Positions 17,805 to 26,389 are shown, numbered from the stretch's first letter. The stretch is 64,000 bases of DNA from Polyangiaceae bacterium UTPRO1 (GCA_002050235.1 MWST01000029.1:2501-66500); one strand, 5' to 3'. Notes: generated by a model not told the origin, from the sequence alone. A program made the numbers and translations.

Positions 17805-18116
17805 GAGGAGGCTCCTTGCGAGGGGTCGGTACGTCCGCCAGTGTTCAAGAAAAGTGCCACCGACTCGTCGTCTCCCACGGTCGCAGCACGCGTCAGCGTC
17901 ACCGCAATGCCGCGCATCTTTCCCCAGCCGCGCCCGCGGGTTGCATCGATGGACGTGCGGACCAACAGCGCCGACGATCGCGCGGCCCGCACAGCGTCGT
18001 CGCCCCGACGGCTCGACCTCCGAGTCGTGCAATTCGGCAGTATCGCTCCGCGGAATGCAATTCCGCAGGACCGCTCGAGCGCGCGGCGCTCCGACGCCGT
18101 TCGCGGACCGGCGCGC
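17805..18116 (-). other. 312-bp gap after plsB: hairpins and a doubtful 63-codon frame
   Basis: Next to plsB, 18077-18084 pairs with 18111-18118 (8 bp, on the plsB stop), and 18050-18066 is a perfect 7-bp palindrome with a 3-base spacer; a related GAATTGCA sequence recurs near 18030. Together they may end the manC-plsB transcript. A frame from ATG 17992 to 17801 overlaps the next start as ATGA, but its third-position GC looks lower than neighbouring genes and I cannot match it to a family, so it is noted and not called. Confidence 0.35.
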
Positions 18117-20816
18117 TCAGAGCGAAAGCGCCGCCGGCGGCTGCTCGGACGACGGCTGCGGCATGGGCAGCGTTAGTCGCCCCACGCCTTCGAGCCGGCG
18201 ACTCTCGGCGAGCCGGCGCTCGAGCTCGACGAGATCTCCCACCGCGGCGCCCGGCACGATCACGCGCTCGCGGCCGCCGCGCCCGCGACGGACGACCGTC
18301 ACGCAGCCCATCTCCGCGAATCGGTTGAGCGCGTTCGCGAACGTCACCGCCGAATTGCCCTCGGGATGCCGCGTCTGACCGAGCAGTTGGTGCCTGGTGA
18401 AGCTCTTCCGCATCCGCGCGATCGCTGCCTTCTGAGCGAGCCCTTCGGCCTCGAGGTCGAGCAGAGATTTCGCTGCGATCCAATAGGCCTCGCGAAAGCT
18501 CTCGAGAATGCCGTCGGCGAAGACCAACAGCACGTGCGCCATGTCGACGTAGGAACCGTCGAGCACGCCGCGAGCCGTGAAGTACGCGAGCGTGTCGTCG
18601 ATCTCGGTCACCACCGCCTCGCGCTCGGGCAACGCGAATTCCCAGCGAAATAGCTCGAGCCACCACCATACCGCCGGACACAGCTCGCTGCGCGGAACAC
18701 CGCGCCGCAGCGCCTGCGAGACCAGCGACGGGATCAAGAAGAAATGGATCGTGTTGTTCTTGTAGAAGTCGAGGATCAGACGCTTCTCCGCCGGCGCGTG
18801 GATGATGTCGCCGTCACGATCTTTCATCCATTCGATGAGCTTGCCGTTCTGTAGGAAGTTCAGGCTCTCGTAGAAATTCGCGATATTCCGTTGCAGCGAC
18901 GCCGTGAGCGCCACGCCTTTGTGGACGAGCAGCTCGGTCAGCGCCCGCGCCGCGGTCACGAACTCGCCGTAGCGTATCGCCGCCTCCGGCGCCGAGAGCA
19001 GCACCGTCGACGACACCGACGTCGCACCGGCGACGGCGACGTCGTTCACCTCGCGTAGGATGCGAAACCCCAGCTTCTGGATGAAGTGCCGCTTCTCCTC
19101 CTCGATGGTCGGATCCGCGACCGCGCGCTGAAACCGCGCCCGGCGCTCGCCGAGAGCGGCATCGAGGGAGATCGGCTCGGCAAAGGAGACATAGACCGTT
19201 CCGTACTTCTGTCGCAGTACGTTCCGCGCCTTCAACAGCGCGCCGAACGACTCTTTCTCTTTCTGCCCGCCGAGCAGTTCCTGCTTGTAGGCCTCCTCCT
19301 CGACGATGCGGCCGTAGTGAATCGAGACCGGCACCAGATAGAGGTCGCGCCGCACTCCGTCCACGAACACGTTCACGATCGCCGAGAGCATACCGAGCTT
19401 CGGGGTCAGGATCTTGCCGGTGCGGCTCCGGCCGCCCTCGATGAAGAACTCCTGCGTGTATCCCTCGCGGATCAGATACTCGAGGTATTTTCGGAAGACC
19501 TCTTTGTAGAGGGGATTTCCCTCGAACGTCCGGCGGATGAAGTAGGCACCGGCGCCTCGAAAGAACGGCCCGAGCGGCCAGAATGCCATGTTGATGCCGG
19601 CGGCTATGTGCGGCGGAGACAGCGCGTTTTCGTGGAAGATGTAGGACAGGATGAGATAGTCGAAATGGCTGCGGTGGCACGGCACCAGCACGATCGGGTG
19701 CTGCTTCACGGTCTCCACGACCCGCTCGAGCCCGCGCACCTCGAGTCCGCTGAACATCCGGTACCACACGCGATGGAAGAAGAACGCCAACACCGCGAAG
19801 TAATAGCCGTGGAAGTTGGCCGCGATCTCGTCGAAGTAGCCCCGCGCCTCCTTGGCCACCTTCTCGACCGCGATCTTCCGCTCGGCAGCGATGGCGTGCA
19901 CGACTCCCTGGACATCGTCGGAGTCGAGGACCATCTCGCGCACCTGGCGTTTCGATCGCAGCGTCGGCCCCCAAACGAGCCGCTCTTCGCGGTAGAGGAA
20001 GATCTGCAGCGCTCGCGTCAGACGCCGCACTATGCGCTCGTCCCCCTCCTTGCGATACTCGGCCATGAAAGCGTTCAACGGGATCTCCGCACCGACCGAG
20101 ACGCTGAGATCGCGCGCGTTCACGAAATAGGTCACGAGCTTCTTCACGTCGCTCGGCGCCTCGTGCACGCTGTAAACGAAGTTAGCGAGACGGGACTCTT
20201 TCCGCCGCAATCCGGAGCCGCGGAAGATGGCGAGCGGCACGAGCGACACCGGCTGCTCCTTCTCCCAGAGGCCGTGAACGATTTCCCGCAGATAGTCGGC
20301 GCCGCGCCGGGCTTCGAGCGCCGCGCGCACACCGCGCCCGCGCGCCCCCGCGGCGCCGCGACTGCTGCGGATGAACAGCAACACGGACTGGCCGCTGGTC
20401 GCGAGGCGCGCCGCCAAGTCGCGCTCGCGCGCCTCGCGGTCCGGCGCTACCCGGCCGACCGTCCTCAGCCGCCGCCACAGTCCGCGCACGATGTCGCCGA
20501 AGCGGCGCAACCACAGCGACGAGATGTCGTTGGCGAAGCGCGGCAGCGGCAATCCCTCGCGCAGCAGTAGATAGTTCACCAGGAAGTAGTCGACGAGCGA
20601 CCGGTACCGCATCACGTAGACGAGCGTCCCCTGCTCGGCGAGGCGCCGCATGCGGGCGATGTGCTCGGGGTCGATCTGCACGTGACGAAACGCGTGCCGC
20701 GCAAACAGGCTCGCGAAAAACCCGAACTGCCGGCACATCGCCGACGGGTGCGAGCTCTCCTGGTCGCAGGGCCGACTGGCCGGAGCACCGTCGACCCTCG
20801 TCCGTGCCTGGCTCAT
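18117..20816 (-). CDS. plsB: Glycerol-3-phosphate 1-O-acyltransferase PlsB
   Basis: 899 aa, PlsB-sized. It acylates sn-glycerol-3-phosphate at position 1 at the inner membrane, the first step of phospholipid synthesis. Acyltransferase blocks in order: HRSHFD near residue 380 (catalytic His and Asp), GAYFIRRTFEGNP, EFFIEGGRSRTGK and LYLVPVSIHYG. The large N- and C-terminal regions are typical of PlsB, unlike the short PlsC fold. It starts 16 bp after manC ends and probably shares the manC promoter. The first 30 residues are not conserved, so a later start is possible. Confidence 0.92.
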   Translation of the reverse strand: MSQARTRVDGAPASRPCDQESSHPSAMCRQFGFFASLFARHAFRHVQIDPEHIARMRRLAEQGTLVYVMRYRSLVDYFLVNYLLLREGLPLPRFANDISSLWLRRFGDIVRGLWRRLRTVGRVAPDREARERDLAARLATSGQSVLLFIRSSRGAAGARGRGVRAALEARRGADYLREIVHGLWEKEQPVSLVPLAIFRGSGLRRKESRLANFVYSVHEAPSDVKKLVTYFVNARDLSVSVGAEIPLNAFMAEYRKEGDERIVRRLTRALQIFLYREERLVWGPTLRSKRQVREMVLDSDDVQGVVHAIAAERKIAVEKVAKEARGYFDEIAANFHGYYFAVLAFFFHRVWYRMFSGLEVRGLERVVETVKQHPIVLVPCHRSHFDYLILSYIFHENALSPPHIAAGINMAFWPLGPFFRGAGAYFIRRTFEGNPLYKEVFRKYLEYLIREGYTQEFFIEGGRSRTGKILTPKLGMLSAIVNVFVDGVRRDLYLVPVSIHYGRIVEEEAYKQELLGGQKEKESFGALLKARNVLRQKYGTVYVSFAEPISLDAALGERRARFQRAVADPTIEEEKRHFIQKLGFRILREVNDVAVAGATSVSSTVLLSAPEAAIRYGEFVTAARALTELLVHKGVALTASLQRNIANFYESLNFLQNGKLIEWMKDRDGDIIHAPAEKRLILDFYKNNTIHFFLIPSLVSQALRRGVPRSELCPAVWWWLELFRWEFALPEREAVVTEIDDTLAYFTARGVLDGSYVDMAHVLLVFADGILESFREAYWIAAKSLLDLEAEGLAQKAAIARMRKSFTRHQLLGQTRHPEGNSAVTFANALNRFAEMGCVTVVRRGRGGRERVIVPGAAVGDLVELERRLAESRRLEGVGRLTLPMPQPSSEQPPAALSL

Positions 20817-20832
20817 GATCCGGACTCGATGC

Positions 20833-21915
20833 TCATACGTAGCGCTCGAGCTTGCGGCGCTTCAACTCCTCGACGACGCGCCGCACGTCCTGAGCCCGCT
20901 CGCGATGGCAGACAAGGATCGCATCCGGCGTATCGACGACGATGACGTCGTCGATCCCGACGATCGCCACGAGCCGGCCGTCGCCGAAAACGACCGCACG
21001 TTCGGCATCCACGGAAACGACCTCTCGCTCCGGTGCGGCGCCGTCGAGGGCCGCGAGAGCCGTCCAGCTGCCGACATCGCTCCAACCGAAATCGCCCGCC
21101 ACCACGAGGACGTCGCGGGCATGCTCCATAACGCCGTAGTCGATCGAGATGGCGGGCAATCCGACATAGGCACGCGCGAGCGCGCGTGCACGCTTGGCCG
21201 GCGGCTGCGCCATTGCCCGCCGCAGAGGACCGGTGATCTCGGGCACGAACTCGTCCATGAGCGTGAGCAGCGTGGAAGCACGCCACGCGAACATGCCGCT
21301 GTTCCAGAGATAGCGCCCCGAAGCGACGAAGCGCCGCGCCCGCGCCGCATCCGGCTTCTCCACGAACGCCCGGACACGAGCCGTCTTGCCGCCGACGCGC
21401 GCGCCGAGAGCGATATATCCGTACCCGGTCTCGGGTCCCGTCGGCCGAATTCCGATAGTGACCGCCGCCGGCTCCGCCCGCGCCCAGGCCAGGGCCTCGA
21501 GGATGGTGGCCCGAAAGGCGCGCGCATCGCCGATCGCGTGATCGGCGGGCAGCGCCACGAACGTCGCCCCCGCAGCTCGCCGCTCGATCTCGAGCGCCGC
21601 CAGCGCCAGGCACGGAGCCGTGTTGCGCGCGATCGGCTCGCGGAGCACGTTGCGCCGCGGCAGCTCCGGTAACTGCGCGCTCACCGCCGCCGCATGATCT
21701 CGGTGCGTCACGATCAAGATCTGCGACCGGGGCACGATGCGGCACAGCCGGGCTACCGTTTCCTGGAGCAGGCTGCGAGAGCCGAGAACCGGCAGCAACT
21801 GCTTCGGCACGAGTCTACGACTGCGCGGCCAGAAGCGCGTGCCGCTCCCTCCGGCCATGACCACCGCCCACCGGTCGACGCGACGAGGAATTCGCGGCAC
21901 CGCCGCTCGAAACAT
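20833..21915 (-). CDS. manC: Mannose-1-phosphate guanylyltransferase
   Basis: 360 aa, a single-domain GDP-mannose pyrophosphorylase without the C-terminal isomerase domain of long ManC/AlgA. It makes GDP-mannose from mannose-1-P and GTP for polysaccharide or glycan synthesis. Motifs: MAGGSGTRFWP (nucleotide loop, about residues 20-30), PKQLLPV, PADH, FVEKPD and GDFGWSDVGSW. No ribosome site precedes ATG 21915, but a -10 box ends 6 nt upstream, suggesting a leaderless mRNA. plsB follows 16 bp later. Confidence 0.92.
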   Translation of the reverse strand: MFRAAVPRIPRRVDRWAVVMAGGSGTRFWPRSRRLVPKQLLPVLGSRSLLQETVARLCRIVPRSQILIVTHRDHAAAVSAQLPELPRRNVLREPIARNTAPCLALAALEIERRAAGATFVALPADHAIGDARAFRATILEALAWARAEPAAVTIGIRPTGPETGYGYIALGARVGGKTARVRAFVEKPDAARARRFVASGRYLWNSGMFAWRASTLLTLMDEFVPEITGPLRRAMAQPPAKRARALARAYVGLPAISIDYGVMEHARDVLVVAGDFGWSDVGSWTALAALDGAAPEREVVSVDAERAVVFGDGRLVAIVGIDDVIVVDTPDAILVCHRERAQDVRRVVEELKRRKLERYV

Positions 21916-21921
21916 CGTGTC

Positions 21922-21950
21922 GATTTAGGCACCGGGGCCAGGAAAAGCAA
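21922..21950 (-). promoter_or_regulatory. Putative manC promoter (leaderless type)
   Basis: Minus strand TTGCTT (21950-21945), 17 bp, TAAATC (21927-21922), then 6 nt to ATG 21915. A start 6-7 nt past the -10 falls on the start codon. The 75-bp gap holds nothing else clear. Confidence 0.5.
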
Positions 21951-21990
21951 GGCAACCGGTCGTGCAGGAAGCAGGCGTCGCTGCGTCCGG

Positions 21991-23136
21991 TCAGCGGCTC
22001 GCGATCAGCGCCGCGAGGCAACGTGCGATGTCGGCGTCGTCGCAATAGAAGTGCGGCGACAAGCGCACGCCGCCGCCGCGCGGACTGGCGAGCACACCAG
22101 CGGCGCGCAACGCCCGCACCACCGTCTCCGGCGCCTTGGCAGTGGCAACCGTCGTGATGCCGGCGCGCTCGCCGGCACCATCCGGGCTCACGACACGAAA
22201 GCCCTCCGCCGCGAGCGCCGCACGCAGCCCCGCCGTCACCGCGAGCACGCGCTGCTCGATCGCGTCGACGCCGAGCTCGAGAACTAGATCGAGTGCCGCG
22301 CCGAGAGCGTGGACGGCGAGGAAATTCGTGCTCCCGCACTCGAACTTCTGCGCGTCCGCCTTGAGCTCGAAGTGATAGGGCAGGTACCGGCTCGGATCGA
22401 TAACGCTCTTCCAGCCGATCCGCTGCGGCACGAGGCGGTCGAGCCAGCGACGCGACACGTACAGCAACCCGCACCCTTCGGGCGCGCACAGCCACTTGTG
22501 CCCGTCCGCCGCTAGCGCGTCGATACCCTCGCGTTCGACGTCGATCCGCACGGCCCCGAGAGCCTGGATCGCGTCGACGCAAAAAAGGATGCCGCGGCGG
22601 CGACAGAATTCGCCGATCGCCGCCAGCGGCCGGCGATGCCCGGTCGCGAAATCGACGGCGCTGACGCTGACGACCCGCGTCCTCCCGTCGACGAGCGCCG
22701 CGATGGCATCGACGGTCAAACGACCGTCGGCCGTCGGCGCCAGGCGGGTCTCGACTCCCATCCGACGCAGCGCCCACCACGGGTAGACGTTCGCGGGAAA
22801 TTCGCCGTCGACGGCCACGACCGCATCACCGGCTCGCCACTCGAGGCCGGTGGCGATACACGAGAGACCGTCCGACGTGCTGGCGACGAACGCGATCTCG
22901 TTTGCCGCCGCGCCGATCAGCCGCGCTGCGGCGGCGCGCACCGCTTCGGTGCGCGCCTCCCACGACGCATAGTGCAGCCGCGCGAAATCGCGAGCGTCAG
23001 CCGCGAACGCCGTGACGGCGTCCGCGACCCGACGTGATACCGGCGCCACGCCCGCGTGGTCGAAATACACGCACGCTTCGGTCACGGGAAACTGGTCGCG
23101 AGCGAGCGCACCCCCTATGGTCGAGAAAATTGCCAT
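21991..23136 (-). CDS. Aminotransferase class V / cysteine desulfurase-like PLP enzyme
   Basis: 381 aa, fold-type I PLP enzyme of the class V family. DGHKWLCAPEG near residues 210-220 holds the PLP-binding Lys; SVSAVDFATGHRRPL and CVDAIQALGAVRID give the PLP-ring and Asp contacts. No active-site Cys loop like that of IscS/SufS is evident, so it is more like the isopenicillin-N-epimerase or kynureninase-related group than a true desulfurase. Substrate unknown. It diverges from the gene at 23169 over a 32-bp gap and is not obviously tied to manC, which has its own promoter. Confidence 0.85.
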   Translation of the reverse strand: MAIFSTIGGALARDQFPVTEACVYFDHAGVAPVSRRVADAVTAFAADARDFARLHYASWEARTEAVRAAAARLIGAAANEIAFVASTSDGLSCIATGLEWRAGDAVVAVDGEFPANVYPWWALRRMGVETRLAPTADGRLTVDAIAALVDGRTRVVSVSAVDFATGHRRPLAAIGEFCRRRGILFCVDAIQALGAVRIDVEREGIDALAADGHKWLCAPEGCGLLYVSRRWLDRLVPQRIGWKSVIDPSRYLPYHFELKADAQKFECGSTNFLAVHALGAALDLVLELGVDAIEQRVLAVTAGLRAALAAEGFRVVSPDGAGERAGITTVATAKAPETVVRALRAAGVLASPRGGGVRLSPHFYCDDADIARCLAALIASR

Positions 23137-23160
23137 CGCTCGCGCGTACTATGCTACACT
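23130..23160 (+). promoter_or_regulatory. Putative promoter of the 23.17-kb orphan gene
   Basis: TGC-TACACT (extended -10 form, TACACT at 23155-23160) ends 8 nt before ATG 23169. A TTGCCA at 23130-23135 is 19 bp upstream, long for a spacer. The opposite strand of the same bases (CATAGT/TAGTAC) could serve the divergent aminotransferase. Confidence 0.4.
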
Positions 23161-23168
23161 CCCGCGTC

Positions 23169-23729
23169 ATGGAGAAGCCGAAGGCGCTACCGGGCTCCGC
23201 CCTCCATCAGTTCTTTCTCGGCACTACCCAGCGCTGCTTCCGCGAGCTCGCCGTCGGCGACGAAACCGTCATCGCCTACGTCGCGACCGTGCTGACCGAG
23301 TTCGCGCGCAGCGACCGTCTGTACGAACTCCGCACCGCTCGCGGGAGGGCCGTCGACGACGTCGGCGACATGCAGCGCGCGGCCGACAGCGCCGAAGGCC
23401 TGCGCACCCGCGCCGCGCGCAAGTACATCGGCGACTACACTCTGTTCATGACCGGCCTCTTCCGGGCTCACGTCGAAAGTCGCGGCATCCTCGACTACTA
23501 CGTAGAAGCAGGGCAGCGGTCATACCGCGCGGTTTCGGAGCTTGATCTGTCGCTCTTTCGTACTGGGTTCCTCCTCTTCGAACAGCTCGCCCAGAACTTC
23601 GAGGACTACTCCGGCGCGCTCGACTACATGCGTAAGACGTGCTTCGCGCGCCAATCCGGCCAGAGTTCGTTCGCTCGGTTCCTCGAAGACGTCGAGGGTT
23701 GGCTGCGTACGGGTCTCTCCAATAACTGA
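23169..23729 (+). CDS. Conserved-looking hypothetical protein, all-helical
   Basis: 186 aa from ATG 23169; an in-frame ATG at 23151 would lie inside the promoter. The sequence (HQFFLGTTQRCFRELAV, ARKYIGDYTLFMTGLFR, YYVEAGQRSYRAVSEL) is evenly charged and Tyr/Phe-rich, with soluble helical character, and has no signal peptide, membrane segment or known catalytic motif. Codon use matches neighbours, so it is a real gene. No function can be given. A pseudouridine synthase gene follows 31 bp later and may be co-transcribed. Confidence 0.75.
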   Translation: MEKPKALPGSALHQFFLGTTQRCFRELAVGDETVIAYVATVLTEFARSDRLYELRTARGRAVDDVGDMQRAADSAEGLRTRAARKYIGDYTLFMTGLFRAHVESRGILDYYVEAGQRSYRAVSELDLSLFRTGFLLFEQLAQNFEDYSGALDYMRKTCFARQSGQSSFARFLEDVEGWLRTGLSNN

Positions 23730-23760
23730 GTCGAGACCTTTGACCGTAGCCGGCGGGGAG

Positions 23761-24672
23761 ATGCGGCTCGACCGCTTCCTCGCCGTCCACGGACCGCTGG
23801 CGGGACGCGGGCGTCGCGCGCTTGCCGCCGTTCTCGCGCGCGGTGGCGTACGCGTGAACGGCGCGCGCGCCCGTAAGGGCACGGTGGTCCGAAACGGCGA
23901 CGTCGTCAGCATCGATCCCGGCTCCGTCGACGCCTGCACCGCAGGCGACCTCGACGTACCGCTCCAGGTCGTGCACACCGACGACGCCCTCGTCGCCGTC
24001 GACAAGCCCCCGGGCCTGCCGACGACGCGCGGATCGACGCCGGGTGCGAACCTCGCAGCCGCGCTCTGCGCCCGCTTTCCGGAGATGGCCGCCATCGACC
24101 CAAGCCACGGCGGGCTCGTGCACCGACTCGACACCGAAACCTCGGGAATCCTCCTCGCGGCTCGGTCCCCCGATCACCACGCGCGGCTCCGCGGCGCGTT
24201 TGCCGCCAAGCGAGTTCGCAAAGAGTACCTGGCGGTCGTGAGCGGGCACCTCGCCGTCCCGACGACGATCGACCGTCCGCTTGCACGCCACCCGCGGAGT
24301 CGCCGCCGCATGGTGATCGCGCGCGGTGCCGCGCGGGCGTGGCCGGCACAGACTGCGGTTGCACCGATCGTCGGCGACGAACACTGCACCCTCGTCCGGC
24401 TCGTCATGCGCACCGGCGTCACGCACCAGCTTCGCGTCCATCTCGCCGCCCTCGGTCATCCCATCATCGGCGACACCCGCTACGGGTCCGCGGCCGCCGC
24501 AGCGGAGCAGAGCGCGCTCGGCATCGCCGTCCCGCCGTGGCACTTCCTGCATGCCTGCGCCCTGGCGTTCGACGGCGACCTCGCGCCGGCGCTAGAGGCG
24601 CCCTTCCCGGCGCATTGGCGACCGCTCTTCGCGATGCGCGGCTGGTCCGTTCCCGGCGTGGGAACGCCTTGA
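23761..24672 (+). CDS. RluA-family pseudouridine synthase
   Basis: 303 aa from ATG 23761 (TTG 23740 is an alternative in frame). An N-terminal S4 RNA-binding domain (MRLDRFLAVHGPLAGRGRRA) is followed by the RluA catalytic domain with HRLDTETSGILLAA (catalytic Asp in HRLD), KRVRKEYLAVVSG and GVTHQLRVHLAALGHPIIGD. It isomerises uridine to pseudouridine in rRNA or tRNA. The exact target (RluC, RluD or another type) cannot be told from sequence alone. A GGGGAG lies directly against the ATG, too close for an ideal site. Confidence 0.9.
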   Translation: MRLDRFLAVHGPLAGRGRRALAAVLARGGVRVNGARARKGTVVRNGDVVSIDPGSVDACTAGDLDVPLQVVHTDDALVAVDKPPGLPTTRGSTPGANLAAALCARFPEMAAIDPSHGGLVHRLDTETSGILLAARSPDHHARLRGAFAAKRVRKEYLAVVSGHLAVPTTIDRPLARHPRSRRRMVIARGAARAWPAQTAVAPIVGDEHCTLVRLVMRTGVTHQLRVHLAALGHPIIGDTRYGSAAAAAEQSALGIAVPPWHFLHACALAFDGDLAPALEAPFPAHWRPLFAMRGWSVPGVGTP

Positions 24673-24673
24673 C

Positions 24674-25057
24674 TCAGGCCGCGGCCTGACGGCTCCGCGA
24701 GCCTTTGTCCTTGCCGTCCTTGTCGGTCGGCGGCCTGGAGCTGCAGGGGCCGCACAGGTTGCGGACGTTCTCGGGGTCTTCGAGCAACCCGTCGTCCATG
24801 TTGTGGCAGACCTTCGCGCACTCGGCGCAGATGAAATAGATGCCTTCGATCGTCTTGTTGATGCGCTCCCGATTCAAAATGCGACCGCGCAGCTTCTGGA
24901 TTCGGATGCCGAGCAGGTCCTCGTACTGTCGCTTGATCTTCCGCCGGCCCGCTTCGTCCTTGGGGAGATCTTCCTCGCTCGCAGCGACTGCGCTCTCGTC
25001 CTCATCGAAGATATTGAAGCCCTTCTTCGGCTTCTCCTTCTTGACCTTCTTGGCCAT
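24674..25057 (-). CDS. Small zinc-ribbon-like protein, hypothetical
   Basis: 127 aa from ATG 25057, with a GGAGGG site about 11 nt upstream. Lys-rich at both ends (MAKKVKKEKPKKGF; C-terminal TDKDGKDKGSRSR), a charged helix at residues 35-70, then Cys77, Cys80, Cys84 and Cys102, Cys105 (CAEC-x3-C ... CGPC), which could form a zinc ribbon. This resembles a DksA/TraR-type layout (helical coil plus zinc module) only in outline. Tail-to-tail with the pseudouridine synthase gene. A promoter, then an attenuator-like terminator, precede it. Function unknown. Confidence 0.75.
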   Translation of the reverse strand: MAKKVKKEKPKKGFNIFDEDESAVAASEEDLPKDEAGRRKIKRQYEDLLGIRIQKLRGRILNRERINKTIEGIYFICAECAKVCHNMDDGLLEDPENVRNLCGPCSSRPPTDKDGKDKGSRSRQAAA

Positions 25058-25084
25058 GGCCCGATTACCCTCCGGAGCGCCAAC

Positions 25085-25119
25085 AAAAAATCCGGCGACA
25101 GCGACGCTATCAGCCGGAT
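25085..25119 (-). terminator. Attenuator-like terminator in the leader of the zinc-ribbon gene
   Basis: On the minus strand ATCCGGC (25119-25113) pairs with GCCGGAT (25096-25090), followed by a run of six T (25090-25085). It lies between the promoter at 25144-25170 and the gene's ribosome site. No minus-strand gene lies upstream, so it can only act on the leader of this gene. Confidence 0.65.
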
Positions 25120-25143
25120 CGACGGCACGTCCTCCCCGATCGA

Positions 25144-25170
25144 AGTATACCAGCGCCTTTCGAGGGTCAA
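25144..25170 (-). promoter_or_regulatory. Putative promoter of the zinc-ribbon gene
   Basis: Minus strand TTGACC (25170-25165), 15 bp, TATACT (25149-25144). Both boxes are near consensus; the spacer is short. The leader to ATG 25057 would be about 80 nt and contains the attenuator. Confidence 0.5.
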
Positions 25171-25208
25171 TGCAGCGCACCCTCGGACCCGACCGCATCG
25201 CACGCGGC

Positions 25209-25237
25209 TTGTCGCGTCGCAAGCCCGATGGTAGCGT
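25209..25237 (+). promoter_or_regulatory. Putative promoter of the ttuB-ttuA operon
   Basis: TTGTCG (25209-25214), 17 bp, TAGCGT (25232-25237). The predicted start gives a leader of about 18 nt to ATG 25263. The same TAGCGT -10 is seen before the gene at 27317. Confidence 0.4.
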
Positions 25238-25262
25238 CCCGCGGTTCCGCGTACCGGCACCA

Positions 25263-25463
25263 ATGCAAGTCCGCCTCGAGCCTCAAGGCAAGCAGCTCAC
25301 CATCTCCGGCCGCCGGCGTGTCGGCGACCTCGTGCGCTCACTCGGCATCCTGGCAGGAACGGTCCTGGTCATTCGGGGCGACGAGCTACTGACCGACGAC
25401 GCCTTCGTGGACGACGACGACACCATCGAGCTCCGCGCCGTCATCTCGGGAGGTGCCGGGTGA
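25263..25463 (+). CDS. ThiS/MoaD-family sulfur carrier protein (TtuB-like)
   Basis: 66 aa beta-grasp protein: MQVRLEPQGKQLTISG, RRVGDLVRSLGI, VLVIRGDELLTDDAFVDDDDTIELRAVISGG. It overlaps the thiolation enzyme gene by 4 bp (GTGA), so it should be that enzyme's sulfur donor: its C-terminus would be adenylated, loaded as thiocarboxylate and passed to tRNA. Carriers normally end exactly in Gly-Gly; this one ends GGAG, two residues longer. Either the tail is removed or the enzyme pair tolerates it. Confidence 0.85.
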   Translation: MQVRLEPQGKQLTISGRRRVGDLVRSLGILAGTVLVIRGDELLTDDAFVDDDDTIELRAVISGGAG

Positions 25464-26389
25464 AGTGCAAACGCTGCTCCGCGACCGCGACCGTTCAGCT
25501 CCGGAGCCACAACACGGCCTTCTGCAAGCCATGCTTCGTCTTCTTCTTCCAACGCGGCGTCGAGCGCGCGATCGCGCGCGAACGGATGTTCTCCCGCGAC
25601 GAGCGCATCCTCGTCGCCGTCTCCGGCGGCAAGGACAGTCTGGCGCTCTGGGATACGCTCGTGGCGCTCGGCTACGAGACCGAGGGGCTGTACCTCGGCC
25701 TCGGCATCGGTGCCTACTCCAGCGCCTCCGAGCAGAAGACGCGCACCTTCGCCGAACGGCGCGGACTCCGACTGCAAGTCGTGGCGCTCGATGAAGCAGA
25801 GGCCGGCCTCGGGATCCCCTCGGTCGCAGCGGCAACGCGCCGGCCCGCCTGCTCCGCCTGCGGAACGTTCAAGCGACACCACTTCGACCGCGCGGCGCTA
25901 GCGGGCGGCTTCGCGGTGCTCGCGACCGGTCACAACCTCGACGACGAAGCGGCGCGCCTCCTCGGCAACGTTTTGCACTGGCAGCTGCCCTACCTGGCGA
26001 AGCAGCGGCCCGTGCTCGAACCGACCCATCCCCGCTTCGTGCGCAAGGTCCGACCGCTCTATCGGACGAGCGAGCTCGAGAGCGCTACCTACGCCTTCCT
26101 GCGCGGCATCGACTACGTCGTCGAGGAGTGCCCGAACAGCGCCGGCGCGACGCAGCTCATCTACAAGGACGTGATGAATCGCCTCGAAAACGAGATGCCG
26201 GGGAGCAAGCTCGCCTTCGTCACCGACTTCTTGAGCCACGGACTCCCGCTTTTCGCGAAGGCGCCCGAGATCGCCGACCTCGGCGAATGCGCGCGCTGCG
26301 GAATGCCGGCGGCCGGCGACGTCTGCGGCTACTGCCGCCTCGTCGCCGAGGTCGGACGCCGGCGGGCGCAGGCGGTGGCGCATTCCTGA
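25460..26389 (+). CDS. ttuA: tRNA 2-thiouridine synthetase, TtuA/TIGR00269 type
   Basis: 309 aa from GTG 25460. An N-terminal zinc finger (CKRC ... CKPC, residues 3-25), the PP-loop ATP site SGGKDSL near residue 55, a Cys pair PACSACGTFKR near 132-140 plus a later Cys in EECPNS that would hold the 4Fe-4S cluster, GHNLDDEA, and a C-terminal zinc finger (CARCGMP ... CGYC, about 283-296). This domain order is that of Thermus/archaeal TtuA, which thiolates U54 of tRNA, and related Ncs6 enzymes. It differs from TtcA by carrying both zinc fingers. trmI, also a T-arm (m1A58) enzyme, follows 19 bp later. Confidence 0.88.
   Translation: MKCKRCSATATVQLRSHNTAFCKPCFVFFFQRGVERAIARERMFSRDERILVAVSGGKDSLALWDTLVALGYETEGLYLGLGIGAYSSASEQKTRTFAERRGLRLQVVALDEAEAGLGIPSVAAATRRPACSACGTFKRHHFDRAALAGGFAVLATGHNLDDEAARLLGNVLHWQLPYLAKQRPVLEPTHPRFVRKVRPLYRTSELESATYAFLRGIDYVVEECPNSAGATQLIYKDVMNRLENEMPGSKLAFVTDFLSHGLPLFAKAPEIADLGECARCGMPAAGDVCGYCRLVAEVGRRRAQAVAHS

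Noticed and set aside
17801..17992. 63-codon minus-strand frame overlapping the 91-aa gene
   Set aside because: ATGA overlap is suggestive but third-position GC looks low and no family is recognised; left as a note only.
21991..23136. Cysteine desulfurase (SufS/IscS) for the class V aminotransferase
   Set aside because: No convincing catalytic Cys loop and no Fe-S assembly genes adjacent.
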